Assembly (NCBI RefSeq): GCF_002902945.1
Contig: NZ_CP026103.1
Coordinates: 62,001-126,000 of the forward strand
Length of the DNA: 64,000 nucleotides
Origin: Paraburkholderia caribensis
GTDB taxonomy: Bacteria; Pseudomonadota; Gammaproteobacteria; Burkholderiales; Burkholderiaceae
Reading direction: 5' to 3'
Shown: piece after piece, positions 7,965 to 16,121 of the stretch
Layout of the letters: each line of letters begins with the position of its first letter
How positions within the stretch are numbered: the stretch's first letter is position 1
Position numbers and translations under genes: made by a program
Notes under the pieces: model-generated
What the model was told of the DNA's origin: nothing
Seen by the model: only the letters and a program-made list of their open reading frames with translations
The model's database searches: none

Positions 7965-8894
7965 ATGAGTTCACACGACACGATGCATCGAACGATCAAT
8001 CGCGATGGTCACGCGATCGCCTATACCGTGCACGGCGGTCCACACGGTGCGCCGGTCGTCGTGCTGCACGGCGGACCGGGAAGCGGCAGTCAGCCTGGCG
8101 TGTTGCGTCTGTTCGACCTCACGCGTTTTCGCGTCGTGATGGTGGACCAGCGAGGCACAGGTGCATCGACGCCGCGTGGCAGCCTTCGCCATAACGACAC
8201 GCGGCATCTGATCCGCGATCTCGAAGCGATACGCGCGCAATTGGGCATCGCGCGCTGGGGCGTCGTCGGCGGGTCGTGGGGCGCGGCGCTTGCGCTGGCA
8301 TACGCGGGAACATATCCCGCGTCCGTTAGCGGCGTCGTGTTGCGCGGGCTGTTTCTCACGTCGGAACGTGAAGTGCGTCGCCTGTTCGTGAGGTCGCGGT
8401 TTCGTGCGCCGCGTGCGTGGCAAGCGTTGATGCGAGCAGCGTGCTGCGGGCGCGCGCCTGCGCTGCCATCGGCCTGCATACGGTCGATGCGATCGCAATC
8501 GCGCGGGCGTGCCGATGCCGTGGCTGCCGCATGGCGCACATATGAAAACGCGGTGTTAATGCACAAGACTGCGGCTCACAAGCGAACATCCTCGAAGCAC
8601 GATGATGCGACGACAGCGAAGTACCGCATTCAAGCCTACTACCTCGCCCACGGTTGCTGGCTCGGCGAACGTCGGCTGATCGCGCTCGCCAGGCAGGCGG
8701 TCGCATCGGGTGTCGCGGTGCACGCGGTGCATGGATCTCGCGATCCCGTTTGTCCACCCGATAATCTGCGCCGCCTGATGCGCGCTGTGCCTGCCGTACA
8801 TGGCAGGTTGGTCGACGCGGGTCATCTGGCATCGGACCCGCGTCTCGCGGAAGCTCTCGTTGCGGCGATCCGCAACACGTTCGGCGCGTGTTGA
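7965..8894 (+). CDS. Alpha/beta hydrolase, proline iminopeptidase-like (S33)
   Basis: A 309-residue protein with the family S33 landmarks: the oxyanion motif His-Gly-Gly-Pro-Gly-Ser-Gly, then Asp-Gln-Arg-Gly-Thr-Gly-Ala-Ser, the nucleophile elbow Gly-Gly-Ser-Trp-Gly, and later Gly-Ser-Arg-Asp and Asp-Ala-Gly-His supplying the acid and base. Residues about 150-210 (cap) are Arg/Ala-rich and atypical of the prolyl aminopeptidase cap, so the substrate is uncertain. The frame is open to 7917; ATG 7965 is preferred for the purine-rich CGGGAA before it. It is divergent from the sigma-54 activator. Confidence 0.75.
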   Translation: MSSHDTMHRTINRDGHAIAYTVHGGPHGAPVVVLHGGPGSGSQPGVLRLFDLTRFRVVMVDQRGTGASTPRGSLRHNDTRHLIRDLEAIRAQLGIARWGVVGGSWGAALALAYAGTYPASVSGVVLRGLFLTSEREVRRLFVRSRFRAPRAWQALMRAACCGRAPALPSACIRSMRSQSRGRADAVAAAWRTYENAVLMHKTAAHKRTSSKHDDATTAKYRIQAYYLAHGCWLGERRLIALARQAVASGVAVHAVHGSRDPVCPPDNLRRLMRAVPAVHGRLVDAGHLASDPRLAEALVAAIRNTFGAC

Positions 8895-8904
8895 AGCGAT
8901 CGCG

Positions 8905-9180
8905 CTAGCTGTCCTGATCGGCGAACAGATCGTCAAAAAGATCCGGCGCGGGAACACGTTCCGGCTCCATGGACGGCAGCGTGCCATCGCGGACCTGCGC
9001 GAGTACGGCGGGCGGCAGCCACGTCTCTTCCATCGCGGCGATGCCGCTCTCGATCATCTGCTGCAGAAAAAACGACTGCCGGCGTCCCGTGACTTCGGCC
9101 AGTAGCCTCAGTCTCCGTTCGATCGCCGGGTCCACTCGTACCGCAACCACTTGTAGCCTTTTATCGGCGGTTCTTTTCAC
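8905..9180 (-). CDS. Ribbon-helix-helix protein, CopG/antitoxin-like
   Basis: A 91-residue protein. Its N-terminal half has the ribbon-helix-helix pattern: a short beta strand (Leu-Gln-Val-Val-Ala-Val-Arg-Val), then two helices with Arg-Arg-Leu and Phe-Phe-Leu-Gln-Gln-Met-Ile. The C-terminal half is acidic and Pro-rich. It looks like the DNA-binding half of a toxin-antitoxin pair, but no toxin-like frame lies beside it, so it may be an orphan antitoxin or a plain repressor. It converges with the S33 hydrolase gene 10 bp away. Confidence 0.65.
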   Translation of the reverse strand: MKRTADKRLQVVAVRVDPAIERRLRLLAEVTGRRQSFFLQQMIESGIAAMEETWLPPAVLAQVRDGTLPSMEPERVPAPDLFDDLFADQDS

Positions 9181-9277
9181 CGCATGCTCCTGTCGACATA
9201 ACTTTGCGCCGTGCTTCTACCACGGCGCCTGGTCGCATGGCAATGCTTTATTGGAAATAGCGGTGAATCAGCGTGCC

Positions 9278-9568
9278 TTAATCGTCGTCATCGTCGTGAT
9301 GACGATGCCAGCCGCGATGGTGGCCGTGATCGTGCCACCTGCGGTCGTCGCGATAGCCGTATCCGTATCCGTAGCCGTCGCCGTAATAGACGGGCGCCGG
9401 CGCGTAGACGGCGGGCGGCGGCGGTGCGTAGACAACGGCAGGCGCCGGCTCGACATAGATGGGCGCCGGCACGCCGAACGTGACGCCGACATCGACGTGA
9501 GCGAATGCAGCCGTGGACGCGCATGCGCCGAAGAGTCCGGCCGCGCAGATGAGTGTCAGGTGTTTCAA
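9278..9568 (-). CDS. Small exported protein with Pro/Tyr-rich middle and His/Asp tail
   Basis: The start is taken as TTG 9568, with CGGAG seven bases before it, giving a clean signal peptide (Lys-His-Leu-Thr-Leu-Ile to Ala-Phe-Ala) cut near residue 22. An ATG further upstream (9607) would put 13 odd residues in front. The mature protein has Pro/Ala/Tyr repeats, a Gly-Tyr run, and ends in a His-rich segment followed by five Asp residues, which may bind metal ions. The family is unknown; similar small exported proteins are common in Burkholderiaceae. Confidence 0.65.
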   Translation of the reverse strand: MKHLTLICAAGLFGACASTAAFAHVDVGVTFGVPAPIYVEPAPAVVYAPPPPAVYAPAPVYYGDGYGYGYGYRDDRRWHDHGHHRGWHRHHDDDDD

Positions 9569-9749
9569 CGTGGTGCTCCGTTCGGGGCGTCTGCAGATGG
9601 ATGCCATTCAATGGCGAGTGAACGGCATTGTAGAAATGCAGTCGTTCTCATGTTGCTTCCGCCCTGTTGCGTGTGTAACGCCAGGTAACGGGCGCCGGAC
9701 AACCGGCGCACGTCACCGCCCGCCATTTGCGGGCGGTGTCACGCAATCA

Positions 9750-10502
9750 TCAGGAAGCCGTGAGCGAGTCGCCCGACACATGCACGCGTTGTCCAACCTG
9801 CACTTGCGGCTGCGTCGGGTAAGTGAAGTTGCGATAGCTGCCGTCCTGCATGCGGACCTGCACCTGGTAGCTCGTCTGCTTGCGCACGGCGTGTTCGATG
9901 CCGTTGCCCGCGACTCCCCCGCCGACAGCGCCCGCCACGGTGGCGAGAATACGCCCGCGCCCGCCGCCGAACTGATTGCCGATCAGTCCGCCCGCAACGG
10001 CGCCGCCGACCGCGCCGAGACCCGTCGTCGGCTCGGACGATTGCACAGCGTTGATAGCCACGACTTCGCCCGCATACGGATCTGCCGCGACTTGCCTTGT
10101 CCCTGCCGATTGCGCAGACGCTTGCGAGTAGTCGCCATTCGCATATTGCGGAGCCGGTGCGACGCGCGGCTTGTGCGTGTGATGAACAGGCTTGGGCGCG
10201 GGAGTCTCCGCTTGCTGCGTGGCCGGCTGCACGGCGGGTTGCGCGGCGGGTTGCACGGCATTCGTTTGCTGCACCGCGCCCGTTTGCTGGGCAGCGGCGA
10301 GCGGCATGCTTGCCGCTTGCGCCGCGTTGGTCGCGACCTGCTCGTTGGCCGGGGGTGTTGCGTGGGACACGGGCAGAATGCCCGTCATCGCTGCAACACC
10401 GGTGACGCTGGCGAGAATCACGGACACAGCCGCGCCCGCGATCAAGGGATGAATACGGCTGCGTTGCGCAATGCTGTTGCTGTTTGTGACGTCGGCGCTC
10501 AT
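9750..10502 (-). CDS. Membrane-anchored glycine-zipper (2TM) protein
   Basis: A roughly 250-residue protein. One transmembrane helix (Pro-Leu-Ile-Ala-Gly to Gly-Val-Ala-Ala-Met) follows a short cytoplasmic N-terminus. A long Ala/Gln/Pro-rich linker leads to a glycine-zipper segment (Gly-Ala-Val-Gly-Gly-Ala-Val-Ala-Gly-Gly and a second Gly/Ala run), as in SlyB/Rickettsia 17-kDa surface antigens. A small beta domain closes the protein (Val-Gln-Val-Arg-Met-Gln-Asp-Gly-Ser). Such proteins stabilise the envelope. ATG 10502 is preferred over 10514. No neighbour suggests a more specific role. Confidence 0.75.
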   Translation of the reverse strand: MSADVTNSNSIAQRSRIHPLIAGAAVSVILASVTGVAAMTGILPVSHATPPANEQVATNAAQAASMPLAAAQQTGAVQQTNAVQPAAQPAVQPATQQAETPAPKPVHHTHKPRVAPAPQYANGDYSQASAQSAGTRQVAADPYAGEVVAINAVQSSEPTTGLGAVGGAVAGGLIGNQFGGGRGRILATVAGAVGGGVAGNGIEHAVRKQTSYQVQVRMQDGSYRNFTYPTQPQVQVGQRVHVSGDSLTAS

Positions 10503-10620
10503 CGTGGGCTCCACGGTTGGTGTGTGCCTGCAATAACGCCGCTCGAACGGGCGCGGTGCACGTAACGCCGCAACGGCTTTGTAAGCATTTGTAGCGAGTG
10601 TTTCGACACGCCATGCACGC

Positions 10621-10965
10621 TCAGCAAAAGCGCTGCGCGAGATCGTAGATCAACAGAAACACGCAACCCGTATCGCTTCTAAAGCGATCTTCGACCGTTC
10701 CTGCTTCGGCGATGCCCACCCATCCCGGCAACAGACGCTGGCCGTTCTGAATGGCCTCGCCTTCGAGCATGTAGACGAACTCCGGTCCCGTATGCAGGTG
10801 CATCGGGAACACCGTTCCCGCGTCGAAGCGGACGAGCTGCATCGCGCGCCCGTTGGCTTTGCCGAGATTCTTGATCTGTACGCCGCTGGCACATGCCGAC
10901 GGTGTCCAGGGCAGCGCTTGCGCATCGACGGATGAGAAGCGCGGCGCGGTTGGTTGCTGGTCCAT
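10621..10965 (-). CDS. Cupin-domain protein, ChrR-like
   Basis: A 114-residue single cupin. The metal motif is visible as Phe-Pro-Met-His-Leu-His-Thr-Gly-Pro-Glu-Phe-Val-Tyr, with a Gly before the second motif (Gly-Trp-Val-Gly-Ile). It resembles the C-terminal half of ChrR anti-sigma factors and free-standing cupins of that type. No sigma factor gene lies next to it. Enzymatic or sensory role unknown. Confidence 0.7.
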   Translation of the reverse strand: MDQQPTAPRFSSVDAQALPWTPSACASGVQIKNLGKANGRAMQLVRFDAGTVFPMHLHTGPEFVYMLEGEAIQNGQRLLPGWVGIAEAGTVEDRFRSDTGCVFLLIYDLAQRFC

Positions 10966-11167
10966 CTCATCTCCCGTTCGCTTTGCGTTAGGGATTTCCT
11001 GACGCGAGATTCAGCGGGCGCGACGTCGAACCCGTTGCCAATCCTGACTGCATCAAACATTGCGGCGTGGGTCAATGTCAACGCGCGTGCGTGTGTCGCT
11101 TGCTGATAGCACACATCGGACTTTCGCTTGGGCTGGACGGGACGCGCAGACAGGTCTGGAGAAGGCA

Positions 11168-11896
11168 ATGCATTTCGAGGAGCTTTCCAACGAAGAGTGG
11201 TCGCTGGTCGCACCGATTCTCAGCGCGCAGCCGCATGCAGGCGTCCTCAAGCGTGGGCGTCCGCGCATCAGGACGCGCGTCGTCGCCAATGCGGTGCTAT
11301 GGGTGTTGACCACGGGGCAATCGTGGTCGAAGCTGCCCGCGCACTATCCGTCGCAACCGACTTGCCGCTGCCGTTTCGAAGAGTGGCGGCTCAAAGGCAA
11401 GATCGCCGAGATGATCCGCGTCCTGAGCAAGGTGGGACGCAATTTTTCGTACGTGCCCGACGCGCCATGCGTGAGCAAAAAGGCCGTGCCGAAACGCGAC
11501 GATGGCCAGATGGAAGAGCGCGGCATACCGCGCGTGATCTGGAAAAGCCAGGCGTCGTGGCAGGCATCGCCGGCACAACAGGAATCCGCGCACGAGTTGC
11601 GTCCCGACAACCCAGGCCGCGCATTCTGGATGGGACTCGCTGCGAAGGGCGCGCGCGTGGCCGACGAGAGAGGTTATGTCGTCTACATAGCGGCCGATCC
11701 AGCGCCGGACGCGATGTTTCGCGGCTGGGCCGAGATCACGCGGGACGGCAGGCGCGTCGCGCGCTCAGGGCTGGTGGGCCCGAAGTTCGACATGCCGGAC
11801 GAGGCGATGCAATGCGCGCTGACGTGGGCGCGACGCTGGATCGAGTTGCACGGCCTGAGCTTCGAACTCGAACTGCTGCATCGAGCAGCCGATTGA
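11168..11896 (+). CDS. Protein with IS5-type transposase N-terminal domain, no catalytic domain
   Basis: A 242-residue protein. Residues 1-80 match the DUF4096 domain found at the start of IS5-family transposases: Trp-Ser-Leu-Val-Ala-Pro-Ile-Leu, Gly-Arg-Pro-Arg, Leu-Trp-Val-Leu-Thr-Thr-Gly, Trp-Ser-Lys-Leu-Pro. The DDE catalytic core that should follow is missing. Instead there is a charged linker and a C-terminal alpha/beta domain (Phe-Arg-Gly-Trp-Ala-Glu-Ile to Trp-Ala-Arg-Arg-Trp-Ile-Glu). No inverted repeats flank the gene, and the frame is intact with GGAG upstream. This looks like a transposase domain reused for DNA binding. The function is unknown. Confidence 0.7.
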   Translation: MHFEELSNEEWSLVAPILSAQPHAGVLKRGRPRIRTRVVANAVLWVLTTGQSWSKLPAHYPSQPTCRCRFEEWRLKGKIAEMIRVLSKVGRNFSYVPDAPCVSKKAVPKRDDGQMEERGIPRVIWKSQASWQASPAQQESAHELRPDNPGRAFWMGLAAKGARVADERGYVVYIAADPAPDAMFRGWAEITRDGRRVARSGLVGPKFDMPDEAMQCALTWARRWIELHGLSFELELLHRAAD

Positions 11897-12065
11897 CGTG
11901 ATCCCGACTGCATCGCGCACCAGTTTCGGGCGGTTTATAACGTTTCCTGAAACTGTGAGTTGGTTGATCAGATGTTTATCTGCAGAGCCGATACTCCTAC
12001 ACTGTTTTCAACGCGACGAACAAAACAGTTCGAAGCATCCGAAAACGAATCTGGAGGTAATGATC

Positions 12066-12386
12066 ATGAAATCGCTCATCAAGGCTCTTGCAGTTGCTGC
12101 TGTCCTCGCTGTTCCGGTCGTGTCATTCGCTCAATCCAGCCAGCCCGTGACCCGTGCCCAAGTCCGCGCCGAGCTGGTGCAACTGGAAAAAGCGGGTTAT
12201 GTCCCGTCGAATAGCAGCGACACGCAATACCCGGCCAACATTCAGGCCGCAGAAGCAAAGGTCGACGCTGCCAACGGCGTGCAAAACAGCGGTGTCGGCG
12301 GCGTTGCAGATGGTTCGTCGCAAGGTGGCCAACGTGCGTCGTTCTCCCCGAGCGCTTACTCGGTGCCTGTGTTCGAACACCACTAA
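12066..12386 (+). CDS. DUF4148 exported protein
   Basis: A 106-residue protein. A signal peptide (Met-Lys-Ser-Leu-Ile-Lys to Ser-Phe-Ala) is followed by the DUF4148 signature: Thr-Arg-Ala-Gln-Val-Arg-Ala-Glu-Leu-Val-Gln-Leu-Glu-Lys-Ala-Gly-Tyr. The remainder is low-complexity with Gln, Gly and Ser. The start is fixed by GGAGGT eight bases upstream. The family is abundant in Burkholderiaceae, and its function is unknown. Confidence 0.85.
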   Translation: MKSLIKALAVAAVLAVPVVSFAQSSQPVTRAQVRAELVQLEKAGYVPSNSSDTQYPANIQAAEAKVDAANGVQNSGVGGVADGSSQGGQRASFSPSAYSVPVFEHH

Positions 12387-12394
12387 TGCGTAAA

Positions 12395-12485
12395 GCGCTG
12401 GCGCGATAGCCAGCGCAACTGCTTGACTGAGTCCGCCGCGACCTGCGCCGTCATATGACGGACCGCCTGTCGCGGTTTGTCTTTT
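12395..12485 (+). terminator. Stem-loops after the DUF4148 gene
   Basis: Two hairpins follow the stop codon. The first (12395-12416) pairs GCGCTGGC with GCCAGCGC. The second nests CCGTCATATGACGG inside CCGCGAC/GTCGCGG arms (12436-12475) and is followed by a T-rich run, so it is the more likely terminator. Confidence 0.5.
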
Positions 12486-12527
12486 GACTGGCGTTTCGAC
12501 GTCGTTGACCGGCAGCGCGTTCCGGCT

Positions 12528-13130
12528 TCATTGAACAAGCCATCCGCGCGCAATCGGCCACGCCAGCAGCTTCCGATACAGCGCAATCATCCCGTCCGTC
12601 ACCGCCTCACCCACCAGCGACCAAAGCGGCGTGACGACGCCATACGCCACGCACGCAATCGCAACGGCACCCGCCATATCGAGGGGATAGTGCACGCCGA
12701 CGAACACGCGCGCCCACGCGACGGCCAACCCCGCAGCGAGCGTTAGCTCGCCGTACCAACGCGTGCCCGCCAACAGCAAGGTCAGCGCGACGCAGGCGAA
12801 CACCGTGCCGTGATCGCTTGGAAACGATGAATCCGGGGCATGCTCGATGAACGTATGCCCAAGCCCGATCATAAACGGCCGCGGATGCAGCCAGACATGA
12901 CCGATGATCTGATTGAACCCGAGCGCGAGCAGCACGACGCTGCATACGCGCAGCGCCGTCGCGCGATTGTTCCGGATGCCGGAGAGCCAGAGTGCGGCGA
13001 GCACCAGCGGAATGACATAGATCACATAGTCGGCGATGAATGACGCGATGTCGATTTGCCAGTGTGGCGTCGAGGTGGTTGCGTTGATCGTGAGAAAGAG
13101 CGCCTGATTGAAGGCTTCAAGTGTATTCAT
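12528..13130 (-). CDS. PAP2-family phosphatase, undecaprenyl-diphosphatase type
   Basis: A 200-residue polytopic membrane protein with the three acid-phosphatase motifs: His-Pro-Arg-Pro-Phe, Pro-Ser-Asp-His-Gly-Thr, and Arg-Val-Phe-Val-Gly-Val-His-Tyr-Pro-Leu-Asp. The arrangement and length match BcrC/YbjG, which dephosphorylate undecaprenyl diphosphate in the inner membrane to recycle the lipid carrier for cell wall synthesis. ATG 13130 is preferred over 13166, since the extra residues are not hydrophobic. It is divergent from an AraC regulator, and a perfect palindrome lies between the two genes. Confidence 0.8.
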   Translation of the reverse strand: MNTLEAFNQALFLTINATTSTPHWQIDIASFIADYVIYVIPLVLAALWLSGIRNNRATALRVCSVVLLALGFNQIIGHVWLHPRPFMIGLGHTFIEHAPDSSFPSDHGTVFACVALTLLLAGTRWYGELTLAAGLAVAWARVFVGVHYPLDMAGAVAIACVAYGVVTPLWSLVGEAVTDGMIALYRKLLAWPIARGWLVQ

Positions 13131-13282
13131 GCTGTGGGCGCGTCGGGATGGAAACCCGGGTAGCAAACGGTCGCCCGATCGTACCGGTCGAAGCTTATGT
13201 CACGCTTAGGGGCGTGCAATGCACGCAATGCGCGCTGCGCACTTGCACGCAGCGAACGGAGTATCCTTTCGGTGAACTTGCA

Positions 13283-13306
13283 AAAGACGGCACATGTGCC
13301 GTCTTT
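13283..13306. promoter_or_regulatory. Perfect 24-bp palindrome before the AraC gene
   Basis: AAAGACGGCACA is followed immediately by its exact reverse complement, with no spacer. It ends 33 bp before the AraC start and about 150 bp from the PAP2 start. Perfect symmetry suggests a dimeric operator. A hairpin in RNA is possible but would have almost no loop. Confidence 0.5.
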
Positions 13307-13339
13307 CAGCAAAATGCCGAAAATGAAGGACGGTGCTTC

Positions 13340-14347
13340 ATGGATGCTGTTTCCGACGTGCTGCGCGTTGTGCGCCTGGGCGGCGCGGTTTATCTTCATG
13401 CCGAATTGACGGCGCCGTGGTGCATGATCGGTCGCGCGGATCAGTCGTTGTGCACAGCCTATCTGCCGAAGTCGGACCGTGTGGTCTCCTATCATCTGAT
13501 CACGGAAGGCACGTGCTGGGCGCGACTGCCCGACTGCAGCGAGCCCCCCATTTGCGTCGGCGCCGGCGAACTGCTCGTCGTGCCGCAAGGCGAGGCGCAC
13601 ATCATGGGTAGCGCAGTCGATCTCACGCCTGTCCCCGCCGGACCGCTCATCGAATCGCAACTGGCTGCCATGCCGGGCGAAGTATTGAATCTCTCGTACG
13701 GTGGAGGCGGCGCCCGGACCAGCCTGCTATGCGGCTTTCTCGCCTGCGACGATGCGCTGACCAACCCCGTGCTCGGCTCGCTGCCGCGCCTCTTCAAAGT
13801 CGATGTTCGCAACGATGCGCACTCGGCATGGATCGAGGCGTCGCTGCGCTATGCCGCGACCGAGGCGGCGCAACGGCGCGCAGGCAGCGCTATCGTGCTG
13901 TCGCGTTTGTCCGAACTGCTGTTCGTGTGGGCCGTGCGGCGCTGCATCGACGACCTGCCGGCTGACCGCAAGAACTGGCTCGCGGGCGTGAAGGACCGGT
14001 TCGTCGGCCGCGCGCTGTCGATCCTGCATGCGCAGCCTGCCTACAACTGGACCGTCGACGAACTCGCGCGAAAAGTCGGCCTGTCGCGGTCTGCATTTGC
14101 TGCGCGATTCAGCGAACTGCTAGGCCAACCGCCGATGCAATACCTCGCTCGCTGGCGTCTGATCGTCGCGGCGCAGGAACTGTCGTACAGCAGCAAGGCG
14201 ATTGCGGCGATCGCCGAGGAAGTCGGTTACGAATCGGAATCGGCGTTCCACCGCGCGTTCCGGCGCGAGTTCGGCCAGCCGCCCGCTACGTGGCGTAAGC
14301 GTCATAACCATGTCAACGGAACCGACGCTCTGGCGCCGAGCCAGTAA
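13340..14347 (+). CDS. AraC-family transcription regulator (cupin_6 type)
   Basis: A 335-residue protein. The N-terminal half is a cupin-like ligand domain of the type found in AraC regulators beginning Asp-Val-Leu-Arg-Val-Val-Arg-Leu-Gly-Gly-Ala-Val. The C-terminal 100 residues hold two helix-turn-helix motifs: Leu-Ala-Arg-Lys-Val-Gly-Leu-Ser-Arg-Ser-Ala-Phe and Ile-Ala-Glu-Glu-Val-Gly-Tyr-Glu-Ser-Glu-Ser-Ala-Phe, ending in Phe-Gly-Gln-Pro-Pro. ATG 13340 was chosen because it begins the conserved N-terminus and has AAGGA upstream. Its 3' end overlaps the convergent gene by 46 bp. Target genes are unknown. Confidence 0.88.
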   Translation: MDAVSDVLRVVRLGGAVYLHAELTAPWCMIGRADQSLCTAYLPKSDRVVSYHLITEGTCWARLPDCSEPPICVGAGELLVVPQGEAHIMGSAVDLTPVPAGPLIESQLAAMPGEVLNLSYGGGGARTSLLCGFLACDDALTNPVLGSLPRLFKVDVRNDAHSAWIEASLRYAATEAAQRRAGSAIVLSRLSELLFVWAVRRCIDDLPADRKNWLAGVKDRFVGRALSILHAQPAYNWTVDELARKVGLSRSAFAARFSELLGQPPMQYLARWRLIVAAQELSYSSKAIAAIAEEVGYESESAFHRAFRREFGQPPATWRKRHNHVNGTDALAPSQ

Positions 14348-14802
14348 TGCGACAACTCCAGCAGCTGACCGGCAGGCCGCAGCGTGAACGTCACGCGATT
14401 GCGCCTGGGCAAGCCGCCGCGCACGACACGGAATAAGGCCGCTCGCCTTGGCATCGAATGGAGAGCCCGATGCTCGTTTGCCATCGCGTGCAGGATGCGG
14501 CGCGCTGCGGCTTGCCATGCGAGCGGATCGAGTATCCGCGTGCCGCGTAGCGATCTCAACAGCGATAGCGCAGTGCTGAGTTCGCGCATATGCCTGCCGT
14601 GGTCGTTGTTCAACTGCCGCACGATCGCGAAGCACGCATCCCAGCCGACATGCGTATGAAGATGCAGCACCGCGATCAGCAATACGGGCGGCAAGAGCGC
14701 GAGGCTCTCGCGCGTCAGCACGTCGTTGTGCAAGAGCGCGAGCAATTGAGCCTGTGAAACGTCGCTGATGCGGCTTCGCTGCAAGTCCGGCAGGTGACGC
14801 AT
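14302..14802 (-). CDS. Hypothetical protein, 166 aa
   Basis: A Leu- and Arg-rich frame, mostly helical in appearance, without signal peptide or recognised motif. The C-terminal part (Val-Thr-Phe-Thr-Leu-Arg to Leu-Ser-His-Tyr-Trp-Leu-Gly) looks like a beta hairpin. It overlaps the 3' end of the AraC gene on the opposite strand by 46 bp. The composition favours a real gene, but the overlap and lack of homology leave doubt. Confidence 0.45.
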   Translation of the reverse strand: MRHLPDLQRSRISDVSQAQLLALLHNDVLTRESLALLPPVLLIAVLHLHTHVGWDACFAIVRQLNNDHGRHMRELSTALSLLRSLRGTRILDPLAWQAAARRILHAMANEHRALHSMPRRAALFRVVRGGLPRRNRVTFTLRPAGQLLELSHYWLGARASVPLTWL

Positions 14803-15263
14803 GACAAGGCCTCCTGTGAGGAAAGGGTCGCGGATTCTCGTGGCCGATAGTCGTCACGCAGCGCGCGACCACGGCGATGGAAAAGGCTGGACACCTGACT
14901 TCACAAGACCTTGCTGCCTGACGTCGTTGAACTTGAACGCGCTTGCTGCAAAAGATGATGCATGGTGCTCGATGCCGTCTCGGGATTCACTATGAAGCAA
15001 GGTGTTGCAAAGACCTTTGCCCTCGCGTCGCGCCTCTTTGTCCGATCGTCCGTTTTTGCTGTGCTCGTGGTGCGGGCTTTGCCGCGCGTCCGGCGCGTTT
15101 TGCCGGGCGTCCTGCGGGTATCGGCGAGTACCTCGCGATTCCTTCGATTGACGCGAACGAACCTTGCGACAACACTGTGTTCGAGTGCGCCCTGTGCCGC
15201 GAATGAACGCGTGACAGGGCGTTCGTTCGTCGGGCATCGATCTGCGTTGGGAGCGCGTACTTC
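14803..15263. other. Intergenic stretch without recognisable gene
   Basis: Several open frames cross this stretch on both strands, but all are Arg/Ala/Gly low-complexity frames typical of high-GC non-coding DNA. No clear promoter or hairpin was recognised. Confidence 0.4.
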
Positions 15264-15965
15264 ATGAACAGTCTGGATGGAACCATCGTCGCCATTACGG
15301 GCGCCTTCGGCAATCTCGGTCTTGTGACGGCGCAAGTACTGACCGAGCGCGGCGCGAAGGTCGCGTTGATCGGCAGAGGGAAGGCGCCGGCGAATCTGCC
15401 CGCGTCGCTGGCGCAGGCGTATGTCGCGGGCGGTGTCGATCTCGCAGAACGGGACGCGGCGCAACGCGCGGTCGATTCGATCGCGAGCCAGCTCGGCGGG
15501 CTGAATGCGCTCGTGAATGTCGCGGGTGGATTTAGCTGGGAGACGGTCGCGGACGGCAGCGCGGACACGTGGGAACGTATGTTCGACGTGAACGTGAAGA
15601 CGACGGTCAATGCCACGAAAGCGGCGCTTCATCATCTGACGAAGCGTACAGGCGGGCGCATCGTCAACATCGGCGCGATGGCGGGGTTGAAGGCGGGCAT
15701 GGGGATGGGCGCCTACGCGGCGTCGAAGGCGGGCGTGATGCGGCTGACGGAAGCGCTTGCCGAAGAACTCAAGGACAAGGGCGCGACCGTCAACGCGATT
15801 TTGCCGAGCATCATCGACACACCGCAGAATCGCGCCGACATGCCCGATGCCGATTTCACGCGCTGGGTGACGCCGGAGCAGATTGGCGGCGTGATCGCGT
15901 TCCTGCTGTCGAAGGAAGCGCAGTGCGTGACAGGCGCGCTGATTCCCGTCGCAGGGCGAGTGTGA
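15264..15965 (+). CDS. Short-chain dehydrogenase/reductase
   Basis: A 233-residue SDR with the cofactor motif Thr-Gly-Ala-Phe-Gly-Asn-Leu-Gly near the N-terminus, Asn-Val-Ala-Gly-Gly in place of NNAG, and the catalytic Tyr-Ala-Ala-Ser-Lys. The Ala-Leu-Ile-Pro-Val-Ala-Gly-Arg ending is usual. It reduces or oxidises a small carbonyl or alcohol with NAD(P)(H), but the substrate is not predictable. It appears monocistronic. Confidence 0.82.
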   Translation: MNSLDGTIVAITGAFGNLGLVTAQVLTERGAKVALIGRGKAPANLPASLAQAYVAGGVDLAERDAAQRAVDSIASQLGGLNALVNVAGGFSWETVADGSADTWERMFDVNVKTTVNATKAALHHLTKRTGGRIVNIGAMAGLKAGMGMGAYAASKAGVMRLTEALAEELKDKGATVNAILPSIIDTPQNRADMPDADFTRWVTPEQIGGVIAFLLSKEAQCVTGALIPVAGRV

Positions 15966-15994
15966 CGCCGGTTGAATTCAAACATTACAGAATA

Positions 15995-16023
15995 CTGTCA
16001 AAGATATTTCATAATCATTCATT
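15995..16023 (+). promoter_or_regulatory. Pho-box-like repeats
   Basis: CTGTCAA, ATTTCAT and ATTCATT lie in the same orientation with an 11-bp period (starts at 15995, 16006 and 16017), as in the PhoB consensus CTGTCAT-N4-CTGTCAT. The first repeat is close to consensus; the other two are degenerate. The downstream gene is a PhoX-type phosphatase, which supports the call. Confidence 0.5.
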
Positions 16024-16121
16024 AAATTAGCGCGTCATCAAGGCGCGCCATGGACGACTGATCTGCGGCGTGGGCTGATTGTTGAGCCAACCACCCATCC
16101 CCACCAACGGATCACGACAAC

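Noticed and set aside
8905..9180. Toxin-antitoxin module around the ribbon-helix-helix gene.
   Set aside because: No toxin-like frame lies within a few hundred bases on either side, so only the DNA-binding protein is reported.
11168..11896. Intact IS5 insertion sequence.
   Set aside because: No DDE catalytic domain, no terminal inverted repeats and no target duplication were seen.
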